Shown: positions 1 through 12,898 of the stretch, one piece after another | How positions within the stretch are numbered: position 1 is the first letter of the stretch | How the letters are laid out: every line of letters starts with the position of its first letter | Translations under genes and position numbers: made by a program | Source: Gordius sp. MW1 | Lineage: Eukaryota; Nematomorpha; Gordioida; Gordea; Gordiidae | Length of the DNA: 64,000 nucleotides | NCBI GenBank assembly: GCA_964036665.1 | Contig: OZ038532.1 | Span: 15,828,537 to 15,892,536 of the forward strand | Direction of reading: 5' to 3' | Notes under the pieces: model-generated | What the model saw: only the letters and a program-made list of their open reading frames with translations | What the model was told of the DNA's origin: nothing | The model's database searches: none

Positions 1-300
1 TGACAAAAGACAACGTTTTATTGTTGCGATTAGTTTGTTGTATCGCAACGTGAGTGCTAAATTTTTCAAAAATGCACTATGCGATCATGATTTTAAAGTA
101 ATAGTTTTCTGATTCTGATAAATTTTTACTTTTTATCATCGAAACCACGTCTGAAAACGACAACTTTCATCGGATGAATACGGTTCAAAGAAAAATATGT
201 GAAAAATTTTAAGGTAAAAATATTTATTTTTTCAATTCTATGTGAAAGAGCATGAAAAAATATATAAAAGTAAGCCAATTTGAGAATCCTATTATCCTCG
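1..300. repeat. Partial monomer at left edge
   Basis: The window opens inside a monomer, at the TGACAAAAGACAACG segment (consensus position about 45), and runs to the next unit start at 301. It carries the unusual GTGAGTGCTAAATTT variant, TTTTTATCATC and TTTTAAGGT. The same combination recurs in the unit at 1677-2020, so the left edge lies one 1720-bp step (5 monomers) from a near copy of itself. Confidence 0.9.
23..49. repeat. Inverted repeat (8-bp stem, 11-nt loop), one per monomer
   Basis: GTTGCGAT (23-30) and ATCGCAAC (42-49) are perfect inverted copies around an 11-nt loop. This is the first of nearly 200 copies, at consensus positions about 67-93. It persists in full, short and fused units (fused units hold two). 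A few copies have a broken arm: ATAGCAAC at about 4855, 5889 and 6231; TAGCGATT in several fused units, for example about 20860 and 24059; ATTGCAAC at about 22707; ATCGTAAC at about 57686; ATCGTGAC at about 41497. The unit at 9908 has a shortened left arm because of a 10-bp deletion. The dyad is seen directly; any protein-binding or extrusion role is unproven. Confidence 0.85.
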
Positions 301-2020
301 ATTGACTTCCGAAAAGAGGTTTTAAGCTGCGAGAACTATCATTTTGACAAAAGACAACGTTTTATTGTTGCGATTAGTTTGTTGTATCGCAACGTGATGC
401 TTAATTTTTGAAAATGGCTCCATGCGATCATGATTTCAAAGTAATAGTTTTCAGATTCTGATAAATTTTTACTTGGGATCATAGAAACCACGTCTGAAAA
501 CGACAACTCTCATCGGATGAATACGGTTCAAAGAAAAATATGTGGGAAATTTTGAGGTAAAAATATTTATTTTTTTCAATTCTATGTGAAAGAGCATGAA
601 AAAATATATAAAAGTAAGCCAATTTGAGAATCCTATTATTCGATTGACTTCCGAAAAGGGGTTTTAAGCTGCGAGAACTATCATTTTGACAAAAGACAAC
701 GTTTTATTGTTGCGAATAGTTTGTTGTATCGCAACGTGAGTGTTTAATTTTTCAAAAATGCACTATGCGATCATGATTTCAAAGTAACATTTCTCTGATT
801 CTGATAAATTTTTACTTGGGATCATAGAAACCACGTCTGAAAACGACAACTTTCATCGGATGAATACGGTTCAAAGAAAAATATGTGAAAATTTTTGAGG
901 TAAAAATATTTATTTTTTTCAATTCTATGTGAAAGAGCATGAAAAAATATATAAAAGTAAGCCAATTTGAGAATCCTATTATCCTCGATTGACTTCCGAA
1001 AAGAGGTTTTAAGCAGCGAGAACTATCATTTTGACAAAAGACAACGTTTTATTCTTGCGATTAGTTTGTTGTATCGCAACGTGATGCTTAATTTTTGAAA
1101 ATGGCTCTATGCGATCATGATTTCAAAGTAATAGTTTTCAGATTCTGATAAATTTTTACTTGGGATCATAGAAACCACGTCTGAAAACGACAACTCTCAT
1201 CGTATGAAAACGGTTCAAAGAAAAATATGTGGGAAATTTTGAGGTAAAAATATTTATTTTTTTCAATTCTATGTGAAAGAGCATGAAAAAATATATAAAA
1301 GTAAGCCAATTTGAGAATCCTATTATCCTCGATTGACTTCCGAAAAGGGGTTTTAAGCTGCGAGAACTATCATTTTGACAAAAGACAACGTTTTATTGTT
1401 GCGAATAGTTTGTTGTATCGCAACGTGAGTGTTTAATTTTTCAAAAATGCACTATGCGATAATGATTTCAAAGTAACATTTCTCTGATTCTGATAAATTT
1501 TTACTTGGGATCATAGAAACCACGTCTGAAAACGACAACTTTCATCGGATGAATACGGTTCAAAGAAAAATATGTGAAAATTTTTGAGGTAAAAATATTT
1601 ATTTTTTTCAATTCTATGTGAAAGAGCATGAAAAAATATATAAAAGTAAGCCAATTTGAGAATCCTATTATCCTCGATTGACTTCCGAAAAGAGGTTTTA
1701 AGCTGCGAGAACTATCATTTTGACAAAAGACAACGTTTTATTGTTGCGATTAGTTTGTTGTATCGCAACGTGAGTGCTAAATTTTTCAAAAATGCACTAT
1801 GCGATCATGATTTTAAAGTAATAGTTTTCTGATTCTGATAAATTTTTACTTTTTATCATCGAAACCACGTCTGAAAACGACAACTTTCATCGGATGAATA
1901 CGGTTCAAAGAAAAATATGTGAAAAATTTTAAGGTAAAAATATTTATTTTTTCAATTCTATGTGAAAGAGCATGAAAAAATATATAAAAGTAAGCCAATT
2001 TGAGAATCCTATTATCCTCG

Positions 2021-5000
2021 ATTGACTTCCGAAAAGAGGTCTTAAGCTGCGAGAACTATCATTTTGACAAAATACAACGTTTTATTGTTGCGATTAGTTT
2101 GTTGTATCGCAACGTGGTGCTTAATTTTTCAAAAATGCACTATGCGATCATGATTTTAAAGTAATAGTTTTCTGATTCTGATAAATTTTTTACTTGGGAT
2201 CATAAAAACCACGTCTGAAAACGACAACTTTCATCGGATGCATACGGTTGAAAGAAAAATATGTGAAAAATTTCGAGGTAAAAATATTTTTTTTTTTCGA
2301 TTCTATGTGAAAGAGCATGAAAAAATATATAAAAGTAAGCCAATTTGAGAATCCTATTATCCTCGATTGACTTCCGAAAAGAGGTTTTAAGCTGCGAGAA
2401 CTATCATTTTGACAAAAGACAACGTTTTATTGTTGCGATTAGTTTGTTGTATCGCAACGTGAGTGCTTAATTTTTCAAAAATGCACTATGCGATCATGAT
2501 TTTAAAGTAATAGTTTTCTGATTCTGATAAATTTTTACTTTTTATCACCGAAACCACGTTTTATAACGACAACTTTCATCGGATGCATACGGTTGAAAGA
2601 AAAATATGTGAAAAATTTTGAGGTAAAAATATTTATTTTTTCGATTCTATGTGAAAGAGCATGAAAAAATATATAAAAGTAAGCCAATTTGAGAATTCTA
2701 TTCCTCGATTGACTTCCGAAAAGAGGTTTTAAGCTGCGAGAACTATCATTTTGACAAAAGACAACGTTTTATTGTTGCGATTAGTTTGTTGTATCGCAAC
2801 GTGAGTGCTTAATTTTTCAAAAATGCACTATGCGATCATGATTTTAAAGTAATAGTTTTCTGATTCTGATAAATTTTTACTTTTTATTATCGAAACCACG
2901 TCTGAAAACGACAACTTTCTTCGGATGCATACGGTTGAAAGAAAAATATGTGAAAAATTTTGAGGTAAAAATAGTTATTTTTTTCGATTCTATGTGAAAG
3001 AGCATGAAAAAATATATAAAAGTAAGCCAATTTGAGAATCCTATTATCCTCGATTGACTTCCGAAAAGAGGTTTTAAGCTGCGAGAACTATCATTTTGAC
3101 AAAAGACAACGTTTTATTGTTGCGATTAGTTTGTTGTATCGCAACGTGATGCTTAATTTTTGAAAATGGCTCTATGCGATCATGATTTTAAAGTAATAGT
3201 TTCAGATTCTGATAAATTTTTACTTGGGATCATAGAAACCACGTCTGAAAACGACAACTTTCATCGGATGAATACTGTTCAAAGAAAAATATGTGAAAAA
3301 TTTTAAGGTAAAAATATTTATTTTTTTCAATTCTATGTGAAAGAGCATGAAAAATAAAAGTAAGCCAATTTGAGAATCCTATTATCCTCGATTGACTTCC
3401 GAAAAGAGGTTTTAAGCTGCGAGAACTATCATTTTGACAAAAGACAATGTTTTATTGTTGCGATTAGTTTGTTGTATCGCAACGTGATGCTTAATTTTTG
3501 AAAATGGCTCTATGCGATCATGATTTCAAAGTAACATTTCTCTGATTCTGATAAATTTTTACTTGGGATCATAGAAACCACGTCTGAAAACGACAACTTT
3601 CATCGGATGAATACGGTTCAAAGAAAAATATGTGAAAATTTTTGAGGCAAAAATAGTTATTTTTTTTTGATTCTATGTGAAAGAGCATGAAAAAATATAT
3701 AAAAGTAAGCCAATTTGAGAATCCTATTATCCTCGATTGACTTCCGAAAAGAGGTTTTAAGCTGCGAGAACTATCATTTTGACAAAAGACAACGTTTTAT
3801 TGTTGCGATTAGTTTGTTGTATCGCAACGTGATGCTTAATTTTTGAAAATGGCTCTATGCGATCATGATTTCAAAGTAATAGTTTCAGATTCTGATAAAT
3901 TTTTACTTGGGATCATAGAAACCACGTCTGAAAACGACAACTTTCATCGGATGCATACGGTTGAAAGAAAAATATGTGAAAAATTTTGAGGTAAAAATAT
4001 TTATTTTTTTCGATTCTATGTGAAAGAGCATAAAAAAATATATAAAAGTAAGCCAATTTGAGAATCCTATTATCCTCGATTGACTTCCGAAAAGAGGTTT
4101 TAAGCTGCGAGAACTATCATTTTGACAAAAGACAACGTTTTATTGTTGCGATTAGTTTGTTGTATCGCAACGTGAGTGCTTAATTTTTCAAAAATGCACT
4201 ATGCGATCATGATTTTAAAGTAATAGTTTTCTGATTCTGATAAATTTTTACTTTTTATCATCAAAACCACGTCTTAAAACGACAACTTTCATCGGATGCA
4301 CACGGTTGAAAGAAAAATATGTGAAAAATTTTGAGGTAAAAATATTTATTTTTTCGATTCTATGTGAAAGAGCATGAAAAAATATATAAAAGTAAGCCAA
4401 TTTGAGAATTCTATTATCCTCGATTGACTTCCGAAAAGAGGTTTTAAGCTGCGAGAACTATCATTTTGACAAAAGACAACGTTTTATTGTTGCGATTAGT
4501 TTGTTGTATCGCAACGTGAGTGCTTAATTTTTCAAAAATGCACTATGCGATCATGATTTTAAAGTAATAGTTTTCTGATTCTGATAAATTTTTACTTTTT
4601 ATCATCGAAACCACGTCTGAAAACGACAACTTTCATCGGATGCATACAGTTGAAAGAAAAATATGTGAAAAATTTTGAGGTAAAAATAGTTATTTTTTTT
4701 TTGGTTCTATGTGAAAGAGCATAAAAAAATATATAAAAGTAAGCTAATTTGAGAATCCTATTATCCTCGATTGACTTCCGAAAAGAGGTTTTAAGCTGCG
4801 AGAACTATCATTTTGACAAAAGACAACGTTTTATTGTTGCGATTAGTTTGTTGTATAGCAACGTGATGCTTAATTTTTGAAAATGGCTCTATGCGATCAT
4901 GATTTCAAAGTAATAGTTTCAGATTCTGATAAATTTTTACTTGGGATCATAGAAACCACGTCTGAAAACGACAACTTTCATCGGATGCATACGGTTGAAA

Positions 5001-7509
5001 GAGAAATATGTGAAAAATTTTGAGGTAAAAATATTTATTTTTTTCGATTCTATGTGAAAGAGCATAAAAAAATATATAAAAGTAAGCCAATTTGAGAATC
5101 CTATTATCCTCGATTGACTTCCGAAAAGAGGTTTTAAGCTGCGAGAACTATCATTTTGACAAAAGACAACGTTTTATTGTTGCGATTAGTTTGTTGTATC
5201 GCAACGTGAGTGCTTAATTTTTCAAAAATGCACTATGCGATCATGATTTTAAAGTAATAGTTTTCTGATTCTGATAAATTTTTACTTTTTATCATCAAAA
5301 CCACGTCTTAAAACGACAACTTTCATCGGATGCACACGGTTGAAAGAAAAATATGTGAAAAATTTTGAGGTAAAAATATTTATTTTTTCGATTCTATGTG
5401 AAAGAGCATGAAAAAATATATAAAAGTAAGCCAATTTGAGAATTCTATTATCCTCGATTGACTTCCGAAAAGAGGTTTTAAGCTGCGAGAACTATCATTT
5501 TGACAAAAGACAACGTTTTATTGTTGCGATTAGTTTGTTGTATCGCAACGTGAGTGCTTAATTTTTCAAAAATGCACTATGCGATCATGATTTTAAAGTA
5601 ATAGTTTTCTGATTCTGATAAATTTTTACTTTTTATCATCGAAACCACGTCTGAAAACGACAACTTTCATCGGATGCATACGGTTGAAAGAAAAATATGT
5701 GAAAAATTTTGAGGTAAAAATAGTTATTTTTTTTTGATTCTATGTGAAAGAGCATAAAAAAATATATAAAAGTAAGCTAATTTGAGAATCCTATTATCCT
5801 CGATTGACTTCCGAAAAGAGGTTTTAAGCTGCGAGAACTATCATTTTGACAAAAGACAACGTTTTATTGTTGCGATTAGTTTGTTGTATAGCAACGTGAT
5901 GCTTAATTTTTGAAAATGGCTCTATGCGATCATGATTTCAAAGTAATAGTTTCAGATTCTGATAAATTTTTACTTGGGATCATAGAAACCACGTCTGAAA
6001 ACGACAACTCTCATCGGATGAATACGGTTCAAAGAAAAATATGTGGGAAATTTTGAGGTAAAAATATTTATTTTTTCGATTCTATGTGAAAGAGCATAAA
6101 AAAATATATAAAAGTAAGCTAATTTGAGAATCCTATTATCCTCGATTGACTTCCGAAAAGAGGTTTTAAGCTGCGAGAACTATCATTTTGACAAAAGACA
6201 ACGTTTTATTGTTGCGATTAGTTTGTTGTATAGCAACGTGATGCTTAATTTTTGAAAATGGCTCTATGCGATCATGATTTCAAAGTAATAGTTTCAGATT
6301 CTGATAAATTTTTACTTGGGATCATAGAAACCACGTCTTATAACGACAACTTTCATCGGATGCATACGGTTGAAAGAAAAATATGTGAAAAATTTTGAGG
6401 TAAAAATATTTATTTTTTCGATTCTATGTGAAAGAGCATGAAAAAATATATAAAAGTAAGCCAATTTGAGAATTCTATTCCTCTTGACTTCCGAAAAGAG
6501 GTTTTAAGCTGCGAGAACTATCATTTTGACAAAAGACAACGTTTTATTGTTGCGATTAGTTTGTTGTATCGCAACGTGAGTGCTTAATATTTCAAAAATG
6601 CACTATGCGATCATGATTTTAAAGTAATAGTTTTCTGATTCTGATAAATTTTTACTTTTTATCATCGAAACCACGTCTGAAAACGACAACTTTCTTCGGA
6701 TGCATACGGTTGAAAGAAAAATATGTGAAAAATTTTGAGGTAAAAATAGTTATTTTTTTCGATTCTATGTGAAAGAGCATGAAAAAATATATAAAAGTAA
6801 GCCAATTTGAGAATCCTATTATCCTCGATTGACTTCCGAAAAGAGGTTTTAAGCTGCGAGAACTATCATTTTGACAAAAGACAACGTTTTATTGTTGCGA
6901 TTAGTTTGTTGTATCGCAACGTGATGCTTAATTTTTGAAAATGGCTCTATGCGATCATGATTTCAAAGTAATAGTTTCAGATTCTGATAAATTTTTACTT
7001 GGGATCATAGAAACCACGTCTGAAAACGACAACTTTCATCGGATGAATACTGTTCAAAGAAAAATATGTGAAAAATTTTAAGGTAAAAATATTTATTTTT
7101 TTCAATTCTATGTGAAAGAGCATGAAAAATAAAAGTCAGCCAATTTGAGAATCCTATTATCCTCGATTGACTTCCGAAAAGAGGTTTTAAGCTGCGAGAA
7201 CTATCATTTTGACAAAAGACAATGTTTTATTGTTGCGATTAGTTTGTTGTATCGCAACGTGATGCTTAATTTTTGAAAATGGCTCTATGCGATCATGATT
7301 TCAAAGTAATAGTTTTCAGATTCTGATAAATTTTTACTTGGGATCATAGAAACCACGTCTGAAAACGACAATTCTCATCGGATGAATACGGTTCAAAGAA
7401 AAATATGTGGAAAATTTTGAGGTAAAAATATTTATTTTTTTCAATTCTATGTGAAAGAGCATGAAAAAATATATAAAAGTAAGCCAATTTGAGAATCCTA
7501 TTATCCTCG
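2021..7509. repeat. Block with 1034-bp trimer HOR and 3775-bp segmental copy
   Basis: Trimer: the units at 4079, 4423 and 4770 match those at 5113, 5457 and 5803 at offsets of 1033-1034 bp. Diagnostic markers are TCAAAACCACGTCTTAAAAC with GCACACGG in the first member and GTATAGCAACG in the third. Longer copy: about 2561-3534 recurs at about 6338-7309 (offset 3775-3777, 11 monomers), marked by TTATAACGAC, CTATTCCTC, CTTTCTTCGG, the 338-bp unit with GAAAAATAAAAG, and GACAATGTTTTATTG. All units are full length. No gene. Confidence 0.85.
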
Positions 7510-10500
7510 ATTGACTTCCGAAAAGGGGTTTTAAGCTGCGAGAACTATCATTTTGACAAAAGACAACGTTTTATTGTTGCGATTAGTTTGTTGTATCGCA
7601 ACGTGAGTGTTTAATTTTTCAAAAATGCACTATGCGATCATGATTTTAAAGTAATAGTTTTCTGATTCTGATAAATTTTTACTTTTTATCATCGAAACCA
7701 CGTCTTAAAAAACTTTCATCGGATGCATACGGTTGAAAGAAAAATTTTGAGGTAAAAATATTTATTTTTTCGATTCTATGTGAAAGAGCATGAAAAAATA
7801 TATAAAAGTAAGCCAATTTGAGAAATCTATTCCTCGATTGACTTCCGAAAAAAGGTTTTAAGCTGCGAGAACTATCATTTTGACAAAAGACAACGTTTTA
7901 TTGTTGCGATTAGTTTGTTGTATCGCAACGTGAGTGCTTAATTTTTCAAAAATGCACTATGCGATCATGATTTTAAAGTAATAGTTTTCTGATTCTGATA
8001 AATTTTTACTTTTTATCATCGAAACCACGTCTGAAAACGACAACTTTCTTCGGATGCATACGGTTGAAAGAAAAATATGTGAAAAATTTTGAGGTAAAAA
8101 TAGTTATTTTTTTTTTGATTCTATGTGAAAGAGCATGAAAAAATATATAAAAGTAAGCTAATTTGAGAATCCTATTATCCTCGATTGACTTCCGAAAAGA
8201 GGTTTTAAGCTGCGAGAACTATCATTTTGACAAAAGACAACGTTTTATTGTTGCGATTAGTTTGTTGTATCGCAACGTGGGTGTTTAATTTTCAAAAATG
8301 CACTATGCGATCATGATTTCAAAGTAACATTTCTCTGATTCTGATAAATTTTTACTTGGGATCATAGAAACCACGTCTGAAAACGACAACTTTCATCGGA
8401 TGAATACGGTTCAAAGAAAAATATGTAAAAATTTTTGAGGCAAAAATAGTTATTTTTTTTTGATTCTATGTGAAAGAGCATGAAAAAATATATAAAAGTA
8501 AGCCAATTTGAGAATCCTATTATCCTCGATTGACTTCCGAAAAGAGGTTTTAAGCTGCGAGAACTATCATTTTGACAAAAGACAACGTTTTATTGTTGCG
8601 ATTAGTTTGTTGTATCGCAACGTGATGCTTAATTTTTGAAAATGGCTCTATGCGATCATGATTTCAAAGTAATAGTTTCAGATTCTGATAAATTTTTACT
8701 TGGGATCATAGAAACCACGTCTGAAAACGACAACTTTCATCGGATGCATACGGTTGAAAGAAAAATATGTGAAAAATTTGGAGGTAAAAATATTTATTTT
8801 TTTCGATTCTATGTGAAAGAGCATAAAAAAATATATAAAAGTAAGCCAATTTGAGAATCCTATTATCCTCGATTGACTTCCGAAAAGAGGTTTTAAGCTG
8901 CGAGAACTATCATTTTGACAAAAGACAACGTTTTATTGTTGCGATTAGTTTGTTGTATCGCAACGTGAGTGCTTAATTTTTCAAAAATGCACTATGCGAT
9001 CATGATTTTAAAGTAATAGTTTTCTGATTCTGATAAATTTTTACTTTTTATCATCAAAACCACGTCTTAAAACGACAACTTTCATCGGATGCAAACGGTT
9101 GAAAGAAAAATATGTGAAAAATTTTGAGGTAAAAATATTTATTTTTTCGATTCTCTGTGAAAGAGCATGAAAAAATATATAAAAGTAAGCCAATTTGAGA
9201 ATTCTATTATCCTCGATTGACTTCCGAAAAGAGGTTTTAAGCTGCGAGAACTATCATTTTGACAAAAGACAACGTTTTATTGTTGCGATTAGTTTGTTGT
9301 ATCGCAACGTGAGTGCTTAATTTTTCAAAAATGCACTATGCGATTATGATTTTAAAGTAATAGTTTTCTGATTCTGATAAATTTTTACTTTTTATCATCG
9401 AAACCACGTCTGAAAACGACAACTTTCATCGGATGCATACAGTTGAAAGAAAAATATGTGAAAAATTTTGAGGTAAAAATAGTTATTTTTTTTTTGATTC
9501 TATGTGAAAGAGCATAAAAAAATATATAAAAGTAAGCTAATTTGAGAATCCTATTATCCTCGATTGACTTCCGAAAAGAGGTTTTAAGCTGCGAGAACTA
9601 TCATTTTGACAAAAGACAACGTTTTATTGTTGCGATTAGTTTGTTGTATCGCAACGTGAGTGTTTAATTTTTCAAAAATGCACTATGCGATCATGATTTC
9701 AAAGTAACATTTCTCAGATTCTGATAAATTTTTACTTGGGATCATAGAAACCACGTCTGAAAACGACAACTTTCATCGGAAGAATACGGTTCAAAGAAAA
9801 ATATGTGAAAAATTTTGAGGTAAAAATATTTATTTTTTTCAATTCTATGTGAAAGAGCATGAAAAAATATATAAAAGTAAGCCAATTTGAGAATCCTATT
9901 ATCCTCGATTGACTTCCTAAAAGAGGTTTTAAGCTGCGAGAACTATCATTTTGACAAAAGACAACTGCGATTAGTTTGTTGTATCGCAACGTGAGTGATT
10001 AATTTTTCAAAAATGCACTATGCGATCATGATTTTAAAGTAATAGTTTTCTGATTCTTATAAATTTTTACTTTTTATCATCGAAACCACGTCTGAAAACG
10101 ACAACTTTCATCGGATGCATACGGTTGAAAGAAAAATATGTGAAAAATTTTGAGGTAAAAATATTTATTTTTTCGATTCTATGTGAAAGAGCATGAAAAA
10201 ATATATAAAAGTAAGCCAATTTCAGAATTCTATTATCCTCGATTGACTTCCGAAAAGAGGTTTTAAGCTGCGAGAACTATCATTTTGACAAAAGACAACG
10301 TTTTATTGTTGCGATTAGTTTGTTGTATCGCAACGTGAGTGCTTAATTTTTCAAAAATGCACTATGCGATCATAATATTAAAGTAATAGTTTTCTGATTC
10401 TGATAAATTTTTACTTTTTATCATCAAAACCACGTCTTAAAACGACAACTTTCATCGGATGCACACGGTTGAAAGAAAAATATGTGAAAAATTTTGAGGT

Positions 10501-12651
10501 AAAAATATTTATTTTTTCGATTCTATGTGAAAGAGCATGAAAAAATATATAAAAGTAAGCTAATTTGAGAATTCTATTATCCTCGATTGACTTCCGAAAA
10601 GAGGTTTTAAGCTGCGAGAACTATCATTTTGACAAAAGACAACGTTTTATTGTTGCGATTAGTTTGTTGTATCGCAACGTGAGTGCTTAATTTTTCAAAA
10701 ATGCACTATGCGATCATGATTTTAAAGTAATAGTTTTCTGATTCTGATAAATTTTTACTTTTTATCATCGAAACCACGTCTGAAAACGACAACTTTCATC
10801 GGATGCATACAGTTGAAAGAAAAATATGTGAAAAATTTTGAGGTAAAAATAGTTATTTTTTTTGATTCTATGTGAAAGAGCATGAAAAAATATATAAAAG
10901 TAAGCCAATTTGAGAATCCTATTATCCTCGATTGACTTCCGAAAAGAGGTTTTAAGCTGCGAGAACTATCATTTTGACAAAAGACAACGTTTTATTGTTG
11001 CGATTAGTTTGTTGTATCGCAACGTGAGTGCTTAATTTTTCAAAAATGCACTACGCGATTATGATTTTAAAGTAATAGTTTTCTGATTCTGATAAATTTT
11101 TACTTTTTATCATCGAAACCACGTCTGAAAACGACAACTTTCATCGGATGCACACGGTTGAAAGAAAAATATGTGAAAAATTTTGAGGTAAAAATAGTTA
11201 TTTTTTTCGATTCTATGTGAAAGAGCATGAAAAAATATATAAAAGTAAGCCAATTTGAGAATCCTATTATCCTCGATTGACTTCCGAAAAGAGGTTTTAA
11301 GCTGCGAGAACTATCATTTTGACAAAAGACAACGTTTTATTGTTGCGATTAGTTTGTTGTATCGCAACGTGAGTGCGTAATTTTTCAAAAATGCACTATG
11401 CGATCATGATTTTAAAGTAATAGTATTCTGATTCTGATAAATTTTTACTTTTTATCATCGAAACCACGTCTTATTATGACAACTTTCATCGGATGCATAC
11501 GGTTGAAAGAAAAATATGTGAAAAATTTTGAGGTAAAAATATTTATTTTTTCGATTCTATGTGAAAGAGCATGAAAAAATATATAAAAGTAAGCCAATTT
11601 GAGAATTCTATTATCCTCGATTGACTTCCGAAAAGAGGTTTTAAGCTGCGAGAACTATCATTTTGACAAAAGACAACGTTTTATTGTTGCGATTAGTTTG
11701 TTGTATCGCAACGTGAGTGCTTAATTTTTCAAAAATTCACTATGCGATCATGATTTTAAAGTAATAGTATTCTGATTCTGATAAATTTTTACTTTTTATC
11801 ATCGAAACCACGTCTTATTATGACAACTTTCATCGGATGCATACGGTTGAAAGAAAAATATGTGAAAAATTTTGAGGTAAAAATATTTATTTTTTCGATT
11901 CTATGTGAAAGAGCATGAAAAAATATATAAAAGTAAGCCAATTTGAGAATCCTATTATCCTCGATTGACTTCCGAAAAGAGGTTTTAAGCTGCGAGAACT
12001 ATCATTTTGACAAAAGACAACGTTTTATTGTTGCGATTAGTTTGTTGTATCGCAACGTGAGTGCGTAATTTTTCAAAAATGCACTATGCGATCATGATTT
12101 TAAAGTAATAGTATTCTGATTCTGATAAATTTTTACTTTTTATCATCGAAACCACGTCTTATTATGACAACTTTCATCGGATGCATACGGTTGAAAGAAA
12201 AATATGTGAAAAATTTTGAGGTAAAAATATTTATTTTTTCGATTCTATGTGAAAGAGCATGAAAAAATATATAAAAGTAAGCCAATTTGAGAATTCTATT
12301 ATCCTCGATTGACTTCCGAAAAGAGGTTTTAAGCTGCGAGAACTATCATTTTGACAAAAGACAACGTTTTATTGTTGCGATTAGTTTGTTGTATCGCAAC
12401 GTGAGTGCTTAATTTTTCAAAAATTCACTATGCGATCATGATTTTAAAGTAATAGTATTCTGATTCTGATAAATTTTTACTTTTTATCATCGAAACCACG
12501 TCTTATTATGACAACTTTCATCGGATGCATACGGTTGAAAGAAAAATATGTGAAAAATTTTGAGGTAAAAATATTTATTTTTTCGATTCTATGTGAAAGA
12601 GCATGAAAAAATATATAAAAGTAAGCCAATTTGAGAATTCTATTATCCTCG
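7510..12651. repeat. Block of full-length units ending in a 688-bp dimer HOR
   Basis: Mixed A and B units start at 7510, 7837, 8184, 8529, 8872, 9216, 9563, 9908, 10242, 10586, 10931, 11276, 11620, 11964 and 12308. Two have internal losses: 7510-7836 (327 bp, missing bases around CGTCTTAAAAAACTTTC and the ATATGTG run) and 9908-10241 (334 bp, a 10-bp loss giving ACAACTGCG). The last four form a dimer, 11276-11963 and 11964-12651: GTGCGTAA with AATGCAC alternates with GTGCTTAA with AATTCAC. All four share AGTATTCTG and CTTATTATGAC. Confidence 0.85.
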
Positions 12652-12898
12652 ATTGACTTCCGAAAAGAGGTTTTAAGCTGCGAGAACTATCATTTTGACA
12701 AAAGACAACGTTTTATTGTTGCGATTAGTTTGTTGTATCGCAACGTGATGCTTAATTTTTGAAAATGGCTCTATGCGATCATGATTTCAAAGTAATAGGA
12801 AAAATTTTAAGGTAAAAATATTTATTTTTTTCGATTCTAGTGAAAGAGCAAGAAAAAATATATAAAAGTAAGCCAATTTGAGAATCCTATTATCCTCG
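12652..12898. repeat. Isolated short unit, leftmost of its class
   Basis: This 247-bp unit carries the GTAATAG/GAAAAATTTT junction, plus TCTAGTGAAAG (one base shorter than usual) and GAGCAAGAAAA, which mark subtype i. The next short unit to the right starts at 21315 and the next of this subtype at 26136, so it sits alone among full-length units at the left boundary of the 7-mer HOR. Confidence 0.92.

Larger units (their letters stand above)
1..2020. repeat. Block of full-length units with dimer HOR (~688 bp)
   Basis: The units at 301 and 988 share GTGATGCTTAATTTTTG. The units at 643 and 1332 share GCGAATAGTTTG, GTGAGTGTTTAA and AACATTTCTCTG. This gives a two-monomer HOR, 301-987 and 988-1676. 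The unit at 1677 repeats the partial unit at 1-300 at a 1720-bp offset. No short or fused units and no gene. Confidence 0.85.

Noticed and set aside
23..49. Rho-independent terminator or RNA gene at the hairpin
   Set aside because: The 8-bp stem has a long 11-nt loop, no U-tract follows, and no tRNA or rRNA features are present. A bacterial-style terminator makes no sense in a satellite array.
8642..8854. 70-codon ATG frame on the + strand
   Set aside because: It exists only because one unit has a G at the usual TGA. Equivalent units are closed, there is no recognisable domain, and it lies inside satellite sequence, so I do not call a gene.
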